Shown here in pieces: positions 35,579 to 47,686 of a DNA stretch of 64,000 nt (position 1 is the stretch's first letter; each line of letters starts with the position of its first letter). Position numbers and translations under genes: made by a program. Under the pieces are notes generated by a model. It was not told where the DNA came from and did no database searches. It was given only the letters and a program-made list of their open reading frames with translations. Origin of the DNA: Epiperipatus broadwayi (taxonomy: Eukaryota; Onychophora; Udeonychophora; Euonychophora; Peripatidae); NCBI GenBank assembly GCA_028023455.1, contig JAQFVV010006544.1:434001-498000 (forward strand). Direction: 5' to 3'.

Positions 35579-36250
35579 TCAAAGCGTTTAGACACAATAA
35601 AGCATCAATCTAACAAATCTATAGATAAAATTCAGAAAGAACATGAAAATATTAATGAAGAAGAAGAGTGAAATTGTGTGAAATAAATAAAATAATTAGT
35701 AGTGTCTTAAAGAAATATAATTGATAAATGACAAGAGAAATTATAAAAGAGAATAAAAATATCAAAATTATAAAACATCTTCGTATTATATGTGAAAGTC
35801 TTTTAGCAATAAGTAAAAAAAGATAGCACTATTACTAAAAAAGTATGACATCAAATATATAAAAGAATTCTACGAAGACTAAAAATAAAGAGCAAAATAA
35901 GAAAATAGGTCCTACAGTTATATCTTTTAAAATGCTTAATATTTTAAAAGAAGAAAGAGGTGCATGCAACTAAATGTAAAGAAAGAGAAAGTTTTAGGAA
36001 ATGTTGAAATTATATTTTAAAAGAAGAAAATGAAGAAATAATAGAAATTATTGGGCAAAAATATACACCATGTGTGTAAATGATTAAAACATATTAGATG
36101 ATTGAAAAAATGCAGTATGATAGTTATGTTATTAAAGACTAATTAACATTTTTTACAACCAAAACAAATATAGAAAATGAAAAGTTTTATAACAACTAGT
36201 CCAGTTGGGAATGGAAAGGAAAGAAAAATCTTAGAATAATATAAATTTGG

Positions 36251-37517
36251 AAAAAAAAAAAAAAGCTGGAGATTGACTATTAAGTTTTGTGAATGCAATG
36301 ATATATATATATTGTTGCAACATAGTTCAAGTAATTAAAGCATTGTCTATATATATATATGTTGAGATAGATAGTTGTTTATCTCAATTTATAATTTATA
36401 TTTAAAAATGAAAGTAGATGGCAATTGTAAATTAAAATTCACGTTTCACAAATTCAGTTTATATTTTTTTAGCAACTTGAGATTTCTATTATAAGCATAC
36501 ACACACATCGATACAGGTCTGTGTTTAAAATTAAATCAATTTTAAGTTTCGTTTTAAAAAAAGTCTTAATTAATTTTAGCTAAATAAATTTGTCTTTTAA
36601 AAAAAAAATAATGGTATATAAACAGTTTAGAAATGTTTGATAAAATAGTTTATCTCATTATTAAGTGAATTTTTTTTTAAAACTTGTCTTTTAAGCTTTG
36701 TTTCATGTTTTGGACATTTTTAAGGATTATAATAGCTAGTGTTATCTATAAACATATTTACTTATCTAAAGAATTTGATAACTGGCTTGTTTATTTAAAA
36801 AAGGTAATGATATAAAAGGGCTGACTCGGAAAATGATTTGGTTTTTCGGTCATTCTCTTTTACCTGTTTAATATGGATTACTTCGCCAAGCAGTTTAAAG
36901 AATCAAAATGCATTGCTGATCACCACTTAAGAACTATTCCTGTGGCATGCAGCCCATAACCATCAGGATGTCGAACTCTGCTTGCTGAATTTGATCAAAT
37001 GCTAACTATCTTTACATGTATTCATTGCAGCTGAAACAAACATTCTTCTCAACAGTGAAACTATTAATGGAAACTCCACCTGGAAACATAAATCCCGATT
37101 GTGACTAATATTTGAAAACTGGCGACGTAAAGATTCTACTAGTGAACAATCAAAGGACTCGTTTATATGAAAACGTACTTATGTGTAATTTTACCTTTAT
37201 AAGGAAACCATCTCTCAGCCATATCTTGAACTTTAGATAGTTAATTTATGTACTTTATAACAATTTAATAAACTTCTAAAATGCTAGTTACCAAGCCATT
37301 AATATTTAGAGATATTAGACAATTTATAATGTAAAATTATATGATTTTATGTATTTATTTTATTTTTCGTGTTAACTTAGTTTTAATACATTTATTATGG
37401 TATTTTTTTAAATATTCAAGATAAAAGAAAGTCAGTTTTTTTTTTTTTTTATCTGCTAAAGAGTACGCCATCTTTAATTTAAAAAAAAAATTTACAAGTA
37501 AAATATTTTTTGATATA
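36251..37517. other. Intron; one unexplained less AT-rich patch
   Basis: Mostly AT-rich. The patch at about 36825-37170 is richer in GC, with short open stretches and a CATTGCAG-like acceptor. I cannot match it to a host exon or a transposon family. Confidence 0.35.
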
Positions 37518-38693
37518 TACCTGGGTCTCGTTTTACGCGATAGATAGGTTCCTCAGAAAACACGCGCAAATGAAATCGCGCAAAAATAGACGTGACTTAC
37601 ATTGAAAGGGGGGGCGCGGTCTGTGATTTTTCAAAATTCGCGTAAAAGCAAAGCACCAACGTAAAATTACTTTAAAATTCGCACAAAAAAAAAAAATAAG
37701 GAAATAAAATATGACTAATAAAAAATTTCAATTTGAAAAAAATTGATACAAGACAAACTTTATTTTATTCAAAATAATATATTTTTATGCATAATTTACA
37801 GTCCAGTAATTTACATTTTTTTATACACATTTTAATTATTATCGCTACTTGCCCCAAAACACGTTCGTTTGCAAACTAGTAAAAAATCAGATTCTCATGT
37901 GATGTGATGTATTTGGCTTCTCCTTAAACGAAGTCAAGAATATCTCAGCAATTATTCTCACAAGAGGAAATACAACTAGCGCCAAGTTCACTCATGTTGT
38001 GTTAATGGTTTTCTGTTGACGACAACGATGATTTTATTAATTGCTTATGAATAGACTTATGATAATAAAAAGACATTTATTCACCATTGCTGGGAAAAAT
38101 TTAATTAAAACTAACAACTAAAAATTAAATTCTTATTTTTGTCTTTAATTTTCAATTCCGTTTAAAAATCAAATTTCGTTTTACATCACATTAATTTCAA
38201 GTCGCCCGTAAGTAATTTTTAAATTGTTAATTACAATTAAAAATCAGATTTTAATTTTTAATTGTGCCCACTGCTGTTACTGACCTTTTAAAAATAAACT
38301 TGTGGACACTAAATGATTAATAATAGATTATGTTCTTTTTTAAAAAGCAAAAACAGAATGTGATTTAAAATGCAAAATTAACACGCACAATGTTTGAACA
38401 AATTTACATTATAATCTTGTAAAATGTAATGTGTGTATACATAAAATGTGGAAACCATGATTTTAATTTCATTATTGCATAAAATCTTACTATTATAAAG
38501 CACTGAAAATATTGAAATTACTAAGATGAAAGTAGAATTCCAATAATGTGCTATTACTTTCAATATAACATAAGTGCGCGAAATTTATTATTTAAAGTAA
38601 TAGCGCATTATTGGAGGTCGACTTCCGGTGAAACACGAATCGCGTAACTTCAAAATCGTGTTAAATAAGTCCGCATAAAAAGAGACCCAGATG
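37518..38693. mobile_element. Tigger/pogo-like non-autonomous element, copy 2
   Basis: Starts TACCTGGGTCTCGTTTTACG and ends with the degenerate inverse (GAGACCCAGATG), with TA at 37516-37517 and 38694-38695. Subterminal blocks (GATAGATAGGTTCCTCAGAA and CGACTTCCGGTGAAACACGA) match copies 1 and 3. At 1176 bp it is the longest copy, and no transposase is visible. Confidence 0.8.
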
Positions 38694-38695
38694 TA

Positions 38696-39530
38696 TTGTC
38701 TATTTTATTACAATAAATAAAATATAATTACATTTTTAGAAATAGTAAACATGAATGTAATAAAGCTGATAAAATAGTCATAACTTAAAAAAAAAATTGA
38801 AAAAAAAAATGAGATTTTTAACACTTTTAAACACTTATTTTTGCATTATTTCACAAATTCCAAATTTTGAAGGTTATATGTTAAAATTTCAACTTTATAG
38901 ACAGCTTTATCACATTTGTCACAAAATACTGAAAAAAATGGTATGTAATACCGACCTACCTGAGACAGATGTTCATGATGAAATGTAGGAAAAGGAGATG
39001 ATTGTTACTTTTTGTTGTTGCAAGAAGACCTAGATCTTGGTTGGAAGTTATGAAAAAAATATAATTAATTACTATATTATTGAAAAATGGGGGCGAGATC
39101 TAAAATATGTATTCTTTTCAAGTAAAAAGTGTATTCAAAAAAATAAATATTAAACAAAGAAAAATTTCTCTACAATAAAATGAATAAAAACAAAGTACAT
39201 CAATAAACAACAAAATAAACAAATATGTGTGGTAGATTGTGGACCACCTGACAGCATAAAATATGTATGTTAGGGATCATTAATCCTTTTCATGTGTGTA
39301 GATGTGTGTAGTCATGTATATCAATTGTATGAGATAGATTGGATGGATTAAGATAGCTTGAAAGTCTTTTCAAATACTTGAAAATATAAATACTTGGAAG
39401 AAAATCAAGAGAAAAATAACACTGAAGATACATACTGTAAACCATAAATAATTCGAGGCCTTGAAGTAAAATTCAAATTGTCTAACCTAAAACTGAAAAA
39501 ATCAAGATTTACAAAATTTGCAACAAATGA
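38696..39530. other. Intron, no feature recognised
   Basis: AT-rich spacer. The small open frame at 38797-38988 has no recognised motif. Confidence 0.4.
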
Positions 39531-39940
39531 ACAATAATATAAATAAAATTGTGATATATCTTACCTATTTCAGGACCAAGCAGGAATATGGTTCTCGGTA
39601 TACATGTGCGCCAGGGTGGGTTATGGTTGTATGGGGTTGAGGTATCTGAGCTGTGTGACTACAAAACAAATGAATATATTGTTACTATAATCATGCAATA
39701 AATGAACAATAATATAAATAAAATTATGATATATCTTACTTATTGCAGGACCAAGTAGAGATATGGTTCTCAGTCTACATGTGCATCAGGGTGGTTTGAG
39801 GCATTTGAGCTGCACGACTACAAAATTTCAACAAATGAATAACATGTTACTATAATCATGCAATAAATCAACTATAATATAAATAAAATCATGATATATC
39901 TTACCTATTGCTGAACCAAATAGGAATATAATTCTGAGCC
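39531..39940 (-). repeat. Three tandem copies (165-175 bp) beyond the piggyBac C-terminus
   Basis: ATAATATAAATAAAAT anchors lie near 39533, 39708 and 39873. Each unit also contains a TATCTTACcTATT-like block and ACCAAG-x-AG-x-ATATGG-like sequence. The array sits just downstream of the piggyBac transposase relic and probably belongs to its 3' region. Confidence 0.8.
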
Positions 39941-39949
39941 TGTATGTGT

Positions 39950-41760
39950 GACATAGATGTAGTTGTGTAGGATAGAAGAATTTATAAAGGAGTTGGAGCT
40001 GTGCTGCTTCTGGCATGATAAGCAGCAAAGCATCCTCTCTCTTCACTCCTAACAAGGGAATATATCCACATTCCACGCAGCCAAAATAAGTTACACGACG
40101 TTCCTTGTTATTCAAGCTTACAGTGCGTCTTTTGATGAGCTTATTATAGCTGTGCAGATCAGCTATAGTATGGCACCCGGATGGAATCTGAAAATGCAGT
40201 AATACTACAGGCCTCATTTTCCTGGTTGTTAAAGTCATCTATAAGGCTGGCTGATAAAGCTATTCTATATTCAAGGTGTGATTTAGGCTGCATTTGCTTT
40301 TGGGCTATATATAGAGTGATAAAATGTAGGAATTAGTGATAGCCATATCAAAACAATGCCAGAATAAGCACATAGGCCAACGCTTAGATTTTCTAATCCC
40401 AGCCATGCGCAGTTTGTTTCTGGTTTGCTAAGTGAACCCCACCCATGAAGCAGTTGTATTTTTTTGATTGAATTTGGACATGGATATGTATGATGTGTAC
40501 CATCCTTATGTATTCTAACAGCAGTATCAGCTCCAGATGGTGGATAAGCATTATTGAGCATAACCATTGGCTTCTCATCCATCCAAACTAGAAACTCAAG
40601 ACCACTGTCAATTACAGAGTAGAAGTCCCTCTGCATCTGTTTATAATTTTTAGCTTCTTCACGGATGCTACCTAGAATACCTTTCCTATCAGCATTCAGT
40701 GTGCCACAACAAGAGATTTTATTTACAGACAGCTTTTCTGCTAATTGTACACTGGTAAAATCTCCATCACAAAAAAACAATATGATTCTGTTTAGCAAGT
40801 TGTGGTAAAAACCACTGACAGCACTGCTCTGGTTCCCAGTTTTAGGCCAGCATCTGGAGTTGTACTTCTGCCTGTATACAACTTCATATGGTACACATCT
40901 ATTATGGCTATTTGTACAGACCCATCATTTGAAGCCTTGCTTTATCGGTTTTGAGGTATCAAACTGTTTCATGGTGTTACGACCCTTAAATTTAGTAATT
41001 GCTTCATCAACTGCTTCTTGGTGCATCTGATATGCAGCCTTGAAGTTAACATTACATTGATATATGATTGTCCTGATTTTATCAATTCTATCATTTTCTT
41101 TACTATTAATTGGTGGCATGGATTGATTTATTATCATTTTCAAAAAATTGATCTCGAGTCATAACTTTAGCAAGTACCAGTTGACGCACAAACTCATCTT
41201 TAACCCAAATATATTTGAACTTTGTCATGTGTGACAGACAGCAAACATGAATTACCATGCCTCAAAAGGTGTTCAACTCAGTGGGTGACATATTGACCCA
41301 CTTCGATACTGCTTTCCATTCTGAAGCATACCTATTCCTTTCAGCACATACATAATCATAATTTTCTATCAAAAAAAAAAGTTTAAAAAATCAGTAATGG
41401 AGTACTCACGGGTAATGGGAAACTTTGGCCCTGGAGACTTAATAAATGTTTCCGACTGGCACGCATGGTTCATTAAAGTTACCAAGAAATAAATCCGAAT
41501 CAGCTTGAGATGAAGACCCGGACACCAGCTCAGTTGCCATCCTAACCCTCCTTACAGACGACTTTACTAAGCTTTTTTTTTTTTTTGGATACTTCTGTTT
41601 CTTCATCATCTGATAAATCACTACCATCTGATGAGTTTCTAGAAGAAGAGAGACCTCAGAAATACACACCTCAAAAATGGGGGATTCTTTATCCGAATCG
41701 GACTCCAAATCAAATTACTGGCGAAAGCATTCATTATCGCGACTGAATTTATTTTCCATT
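39950..41760 (-). pseudogene. piggyBac (PGBD4-like) transposase, frameshifted
   Basis: Read leftward, the pieces follow the piggyBac order. An acidic N-terminal region with a Lys-rich stretch lies at 41708-41439. The signature VDEAITKFKGRNTMKQFDTS then KPIKQGFK is at 41143-40925. LFFCDGDFTSVQLAEKL and CGTLNADRKGI are at 40798-40283 and carry the family's second catalytic Asp in FFCDGDFTS. The C-terminal Cys/His-rich part (RRVTYFGCVECGYIPLL, compare KETRYFCAECDVPLC) is at 40238-39828. Frameshifts separate the pieces and the third Asp region (GGVDxxDQ) is not readable, so it is dead. It is the best preserved relative of the TTAA-flanked copies at 4010 and 28772. I could not find its own TTAA boundaries. 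Confidence 0.9.
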
Positions 41761-42067
41761 CACTAAATCTAAAAAAATTACAAAATGTACTTTATAAAAA
41801 AATCGACCTTTCATCACAGAGAAAAAATACACCTATTGAGAGCTGGAAAGATGGCGGAAAGATTGAAAACAGTTCCGTAAGTATGATGTTTACCATTTCC
41901 ATGCAAATGCACTTGAAATCTAAATTTTTTTAAATAGGGGCGCTTCGGACTCGAGGGAATAATGGAAGTGATTTTAATAATCGAAATTTAATTTAAGTTG
42001 AATCAATCTTTCTCCTAAATAAAAAGTTTTAACAAAGAATATATGAAAGATATAGTATTTGAATGTA
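41761..42067. other. Spacer between piggyBac relic and TIR element
   Basis: Probably the 5' flank of the piggyBac relic. TTTACCATTTCC at about 41888 recalls the piggyBac terminus but is in the wrong orientation. Confidence 0.35.
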
Positions 42068-42075
42068 GTAAATTT

Positions 42076-43452
42076 GATACTTATTACATAGCCGGGCTTG
42101 GTCACTTGATGGCGTTGTTGCTAGTCTAAAACAATACAATGCAATGTTACCGGGTTGCGATTTTTAAAATACGGCAACTTTTTTTGATCCCTTTAATTTT
42201 TTCTACTTCGTCTTTGATATTTCATTTTTATAGTTTTTTTTTTCTGGCTATATAATGATTTTTTTTTTTTTTTGGCTTTAACTTTTATTTTCTGTCTAAC
42301 TTTTACAAATTATTTCTCAATTAACCCCCCCCCCCCCCAAAAAAAAAAAAAATTTAAATAAGATCAAAACTTTTGACTTTTTCAACTTTCATTTTCTTTT
42401 TTCTTCAAAATACGGTGATTTTTTTTCTTGCCTATATGGCAACTTTTTTTTTGGGATTTATTTGTATGCTGCTGATATAAAACTTATTTTTAAAACCAAT
42501 TTTTATTATCTTTTTTTAAAAATAAAACAAAACAAAAATAACTTTTGTCTCAGTGAAGACAAAGTATTTCTCAACCCACTCCCCCCAAAAAAATTAAAAT
42601 AAGTTCAAAACTTTTGACATTTTCAACTTTCGTTGTCTTTTTTTTTTTTTAAAAGATGGTGACTATATAGTGACTTTTTTTTGACTTTATTTGTATTACA
42701 CGATGTCTGTTTTGCCATTTTTAAAAACAACTTTTCCTATTAATTACATTTTTTGATACTTTCAACACACCAACCTAAAAAATTACATCAAAACTTCAGA
42801 CTTTTACAACTTTCGTTTTCTTTTTTCATGTTTAAAATACGATGACTTTTTTTGGCTATACGGCGATTTGTATTATGTGATTTCTATTTTGCCCTTTTTA
42901 AAAAGAACTTATTATTAATGACATTTTTTGATCTTTTATTTTTTTCTATTATGTTTTTAATATTTTTAGGAATCGAATACCTTCAGTTGCAGGAGTCTGA
43001 TTGACATCTGTAAGTGGCACAATTTGTGTGCCATTTTATTTGTCGCATATAATTTCTCGTGAAAGCCCTACTCTTTCCCAATGTTTTGCACATTCCAAGT
43101 TGTGTAGAGAAGGATGGGGACAGTGTGACAATTCTTAGTGAGTCAGGCTATGTGATTTAAGTAGAAATGCAATTACTTTGCTATGGACATGTCAAAACTT
43201 GTGGCCACTTGAAATCCAAACACCGCAGACGATATGGTAGCAACCAGTGAATTGTGCGATTTCGCATAAAGTGTTGCGAAGCGCAAAATAGGCTGTAATG
43301 TTTTTGCAATACCATCAAGCATCCTGCAATGACTAAGATAAACACAACTGTTTTCTTAGCCGTAAGTGTAGGTCGCGTAAATGGCATTTATAGCTGTTAT
43401 GCACTGGCAACAATGACAACAGGCGGCCAAGCCTGGCTAAGTAATAAGTACC
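42076..43452. mobile_element. GGTA-type TIR element, copy 2 (1.38 kb, non-autonomous)
   Basis: The right end read inward is GGTACTTATTACTTAGCC, and the left end is GATACTTATTACATAGCC. Exact 8-bp duplications GTAAATTT flank it (42068-42075 and 43453-43460). The interior aligns with 17783-19546 in the same orientation (GTTACCGGGYYGC near the left end, GGAAGGATGGGGAC near 43105 and 19228). No transposase is readable. Confidence 0.9.
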
Positions 43453-43460
43453 GTAAATTT

Positions 43461-44515
43461 ATTTTAACAAAAGTTCTCTCTTTGAAGCTATTCAAAAAAA
43501 AAATTATTTGAATAGAGTATTTCAAAATGAATGGAAGTATATATGTGTTCTAATGCCGATGTAGGCACATATATATATATATATGTAAGAATGGTTTGGT
43601 AAGTTAATTTCATTGTGCATAGACTATTAAGCAGTTTGCTATCTTTATTGTATTTATATCACGTATCTGAAATGAAAGAGTAGTATATATATATATGTAT
43701 GTGTATTTTATGTAGTGATCCTGTAGATATTTTATCTGCCATTTTTGAATTCTGTATGTTATTTACTTCCCTAATATATATTCCTGTTTGAGGTATTCGT
43801 GGATGACTTGTTGTTCCAGATAGAAACATTTCTCTCAGTGAACTGTATTTTACTTTGTGCTTTAGGTTGTTGGAGATTATTTATTGTGTTGTTTTACTTT
43901 TAATGAAGTGTAGGCACCAAATGCATAATATATAGGTCTGATTAATGGCCTGTACATGGTGAACATTTGTAGTTAATTTAATCTGTTTTATTATTGCATA
44001 TTCTTTTAATTTAATAGGAAAGTACATGCACATCTTAACTAACACATATCTAACAGAATCAGATAAATAATAGAGTTATTTAGTAATAGTCTTCAGAGAT
44101 GATAATGAATTATTAATAATATTTAAAAAAGTGATAATATTTAAAGGTTGCCCTAGGTCAAATGTAATAAATGCCAACATAAAGGGCAATTTCAATTTGA
44201 ACTTGAACTATATTGAACTGTTAATAAACTTATTTTGTTATTAAATCAGTTATTAGTGTTTGTTTACTATTGACTGTTCTGCCAATTGATAGATGTTGCT
44301 AAAGAATCTTTTCTGAGATCTATAGGTAATTTTAAGCATTAGTAATGGTGTAGCTGAGTAGGTGTTTATAATTATGATCACCATTTGTAAACTCATTTTT
44401 TAGGCTGTAAGTCTAGTTGTGCCCTTTGATGTTAGATAGTAATGTGCCTACTGTCTATATATATATATATGGGTATTATTAGAAATTTTAATTGCAAAAC
44501 GTGTACTTTGGTATT
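43461..44515. other. Intron, no feature recognised
   Basis: AT-rich with several TATATA microsatellites. No gene or repeat family is recognised. Confidence 0.4.
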
Positions 44516-44743
44516 AGAGCTGTGGCTCGGCACATATATTAGACCTACTGGACCTGTTGACATTCTATCAATTCAACGACTTTGTGACATCACCAAAATG
44601 ACGTGTACATCACTCTTTCTCGAAAAACAGAAAAGGACAATGTACACAGCTATTTTGGCAACATCTCCAAAGTTATCAAAAGGTGGTTGATATGAATGTC
44701 AACAGGCCCAGCAGGTCTAATACATGCTCCGTGTCGCAGCTTT
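44516..44743. repeat. Hairpin-forming MITE-like repeat
   Basis: About 47 bp at 44517-44563 recur inverted at about 44692-44740, with a shared core TATTAGACCT and CCTGTTGACATTC. The spacer is about 130 bp. I could not define a target duplication, so the element class is open. Confidence 0.65.
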
Positions 44744-44759
44744 AAAAATGAGTACATTC

Positions 44760-45720
44760 TAAAAAATAGTATATTCAGTAGATGATTATTGTCAAATCCA
44801 GGTAATATTGTAGAAAAAAAAATACGAGTAAATGTAAAAACTTTTAAAAATGACGCATTTCCAAAAAAAAAAAAAACAGCAAATGCAACTCCATTGACAA
44901 CAGTTTTAATATTGCAATATTTTGGAAGATTTTTAACAAAAAATGTAGTATGTATTCAGTAGATGATTATTGAGAAATCAAGGTGTAATATTGTAGTGAA
45001 ATTCAAACAAATATTGTACAAAATTTAAACAAAAAAATATAAGAGTAAATGTAAAAACGACACATTTCCAAAAATAAAAAAACAGCTAAATGTGACGCCA
45101 TTGACGACGGTTTTAATATTTCTAAATTTTGGAAGATTTTTAACAAAAAATATAGTATATATTTAGTAGATGATTTTTGAGAAATCAAAGTAATATTGTA
45201 GTGAAATTCAAACAAATATTGTATAAAATTAAAAAAAAAAATACGAGTAAATCTAAAAACTTTTGTAAAAATGTCTAAAAATGGATTAACTACATTTTTG
45301 TGATACTTACCGTGAAATATCGAACAGGGAAATGCGATTATTTGAACGTACTTTGGAAGATTTTTAACAAAAAGTGTAGTATATATTCAGTAGATTATTG
45401 AAAATCAAGGTAATATTGTAGTGAAATTCAAACAAATATTGTACAAAATTAAAAAAAAAAAAAACGACTAAATCTAAAAACTTTTAAAAACGACACATTT
45501 CCCCAAAAAAAAAAAAAAAAACATCAAACACAACGCCATTGACAGTTTTAATACTTCAATCTTTTCGAAGATTTTTAACAAAAATTGTAGTATTTCAGTA
45601 GATGATTATTGAGAAATCAAGATAATATTGTAGTGAAATTCAAACAAATATACAAAATTTAAAAAAGAAATATATGAGTAAATCTAAAAAGTTTTACAAA
45701 CGATGCGTTTCCCCTCAAAA
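44760..45720 (+). repeat. Minisatellite of five units (180-225 bp)
   Basis: The anchor CAGTAGATGATTATTG or close variants occur at 44776, 44957, 45164, 45388 and 45596. Each unit also has TTTTGGAAGATTTTTAACAA and TAATATTGTAGTGAAATTCA. Unit lengths vary because of poly-A changes and an inserted block. That block, GGATTAACTACATTTTTGTG, is present near 45283 and again near 45759, just past the array. Confidence 0.85.
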
Positions 45721-46160
45721 AAAACCATGCCATTATTAGTAAAAAAATTATAAAAATGGATTAACTACATTTTTGTGATACTTACCGTGAAATATTGAAC
45801 AGGGACATCCGGTTATTTGAACATCTACATGATTTCAAAATGGACACGTGCTCAATAAAAGAAAAAAAAGAAAGCACAGAAAAAAGCTAATGTGTAGATG
45901 TTAACGAATCCAAAAGATCGCACTGATAAGGAAAGACTTTTTGACACCTCTCAGGATTACTCAATTGTGAGCGCCATTGGTCGTTCCATCATCGCGACAT
46001 CACATGCAAGGAAATACACGTTTTCACACCACGGATTATTTTCTTTCAATTGTGAGCACTGATCATTGTTTCAACAGTCGTGGATGTGAGGTCTTATCTC
46101 CCCAACATCGCAGGGTTAATACCAAAGTATTCATTTTAAATACCTTATTGTTTTTTTAGG
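45721..46160. other. Flank of the minisatellite, unrecognised
   Basis: Contains the second GGATTAACTACATTTTTGTG block and a less AT-rich stretch (45900-46110) with no recognised gene. Confidence 0.35.
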
Positions 46161-47685
46161 GATGACATTAGAAATTAATTTGAAATTTTGGTTATAATTT
46201 ATGTTAATTCAGATGGAATTATAAATGGAAATAAAAAAAGTAATTAAAGATGATTCTCAGAAAAGTTCATAATGAAACAATCAGAAAGATCAAAATGGAT
46301 ATTAGAAAATATAGTAGTAATTGCTATAAAAATAAACTAAAAGTGATAATTATCTTTTGAAATAACTAGATAAAAATTTCAAAAATTAGGAAAGATGTGA
46401 AACAATATTATAATGAATATTTCTATTGAAAATAAAAATGAAATAAACTTAGTTTACTGAAAAAAGCCAATAGATGGATAATAATTGAAATAAATTGATC
46501 AAAATAGTTGGGAAGAATATATGGAAGATCTATTAGCACATTAACTTTATAATGTAGGAACTTTTGAGTGCTAGAAAATGGAGAAAGATTAGCCTCAAGA
46601 TCATTGTCAAGATAATTAATAAGACTACAGAAATTGATGATATTGCATCAAGAATTTTATTTAAAAAAACCCAAAATATTAAAAATGCTAACTAAATTAT
46701 GTCAACTAATCTAAAAAATCTGTTAATGACTTACTGTTCAGAGGAAAACAGTTTATATTTTTATAATTGTTTGTAAACTTTATCATTTCTTATAACATAG
46801 TTGTAAGTAAAATAATACTGAAAATCTTTGAATACAAATGAAAGCCTTATATTGAAGAAAAATTGCAAGGTAAATGAGATATATTGTATATATTTAATTG
46901 AAAAAGCTATTGAGTAATTGAAAGAAGTCAAATATGATTTGTTAATTACAACTAAGTCTTTGATATATTTAATGTGTTAAATTATGTAAAGATCTTATTA
47001 ATATTTCATTATTCCTTTGAGAAATTTTCTTGTGATAAAACAAAATTTCTTTAAGAAATGGCTTAGATATGTTTTATATTATTATATTCAACATTTATAT
47101 TTACTTCATTTTATTATAAGTTATTGAGCTTGTCCATTGTAAGTTGAATAATTGATATTTTTTCATCTTTTTAATCCAAACTAGATTACACGGATTATTG
47201 CAAATTTCCATCATAACAAGATTTCGCTATTTTGGCATAAAGATTTACTCTAGTAATATTTTTAATTTTGAGTAAATTAGCAACATTTTTAAGATCATTA
47301 AAAAAAAACAGTTCCATGAGCATGGATTTCTTTGTTGTCCTTTTTTTTTTTTTTAAGATTTAAAATTGTCCAACTATACTAATTATTTATATTTTTTCAT
47401 AAAAGAAGAAATTGGAAAAAAAAAAAAGTAAAATTTGAAATATATTTTATTCACTAATTTTTTAAAATAGGAACATTTTTGTTACAAAAAAAAAAAAGAG
47501 GGAGAAAAAGCTTTAATTGTTATAAATATTATTAAAAAATTGACATTGTCATTATCATGAAATGAAAAATAATTAGCTATGTATATTTTTTTATTGTAAT
47601 GATACAAATGTAATGGTAAATTTTTAAAACAGTATACAGATTGTATTGTTAATGTTTATCCCATTAATATTTAAATAAATAAATT
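46161..47685 (+). other. Intron, possibly a very old LINE relic
   Basis: From 46480 to about 46870 the + strand reads as scattered LINE-like pieces (for example LTKLCQLI-like and PYIEEKLQ-like segments). Stops are dense and I would not defend a family assignment. The rest is AT-rich intron with nothing recognised. Confidence 0.25.
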
Positions 47686-47686
47686 A

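Larger units (their letters stand above)
33780..36250 (+). pseudogene. Ancient RTE LINE relic split by a hAT element
   Basis: On the + strand, broken pieces follow the order of the RTE protein at 10302-7290. VKERLHEIKRELFNINW (about 33870-33920) matches the start. DDIPDRMARLVNCLIEN (about 34035-34090) matches DGVSDRVARLVIQL. HINIQMKACQN then MLKRFNTRRNHQLM (about 34335-34430) match the segment before SDHRLV. KIYTMCVND and LDD-x-KNAV (about 36057-36120) match the RT start. Nearly every line has stops, so it is far older than the minus-strand copy. The hAT element at 34484-35385 interrupts it. Confidence 0.65.

Noticed and set aside
41885-41900. TTTACCATTTCC as the missing piggyBac terminus
   Set aside because: It resembles the terminal motif but is oriented away from the transposase relic and lacks a partner TTAA end.
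46480-47050. Possible fourth RTE or other LINE relic
   Set aside because: Fragments are too short and stop-ridden to assign; kept only as a low-confidence note.
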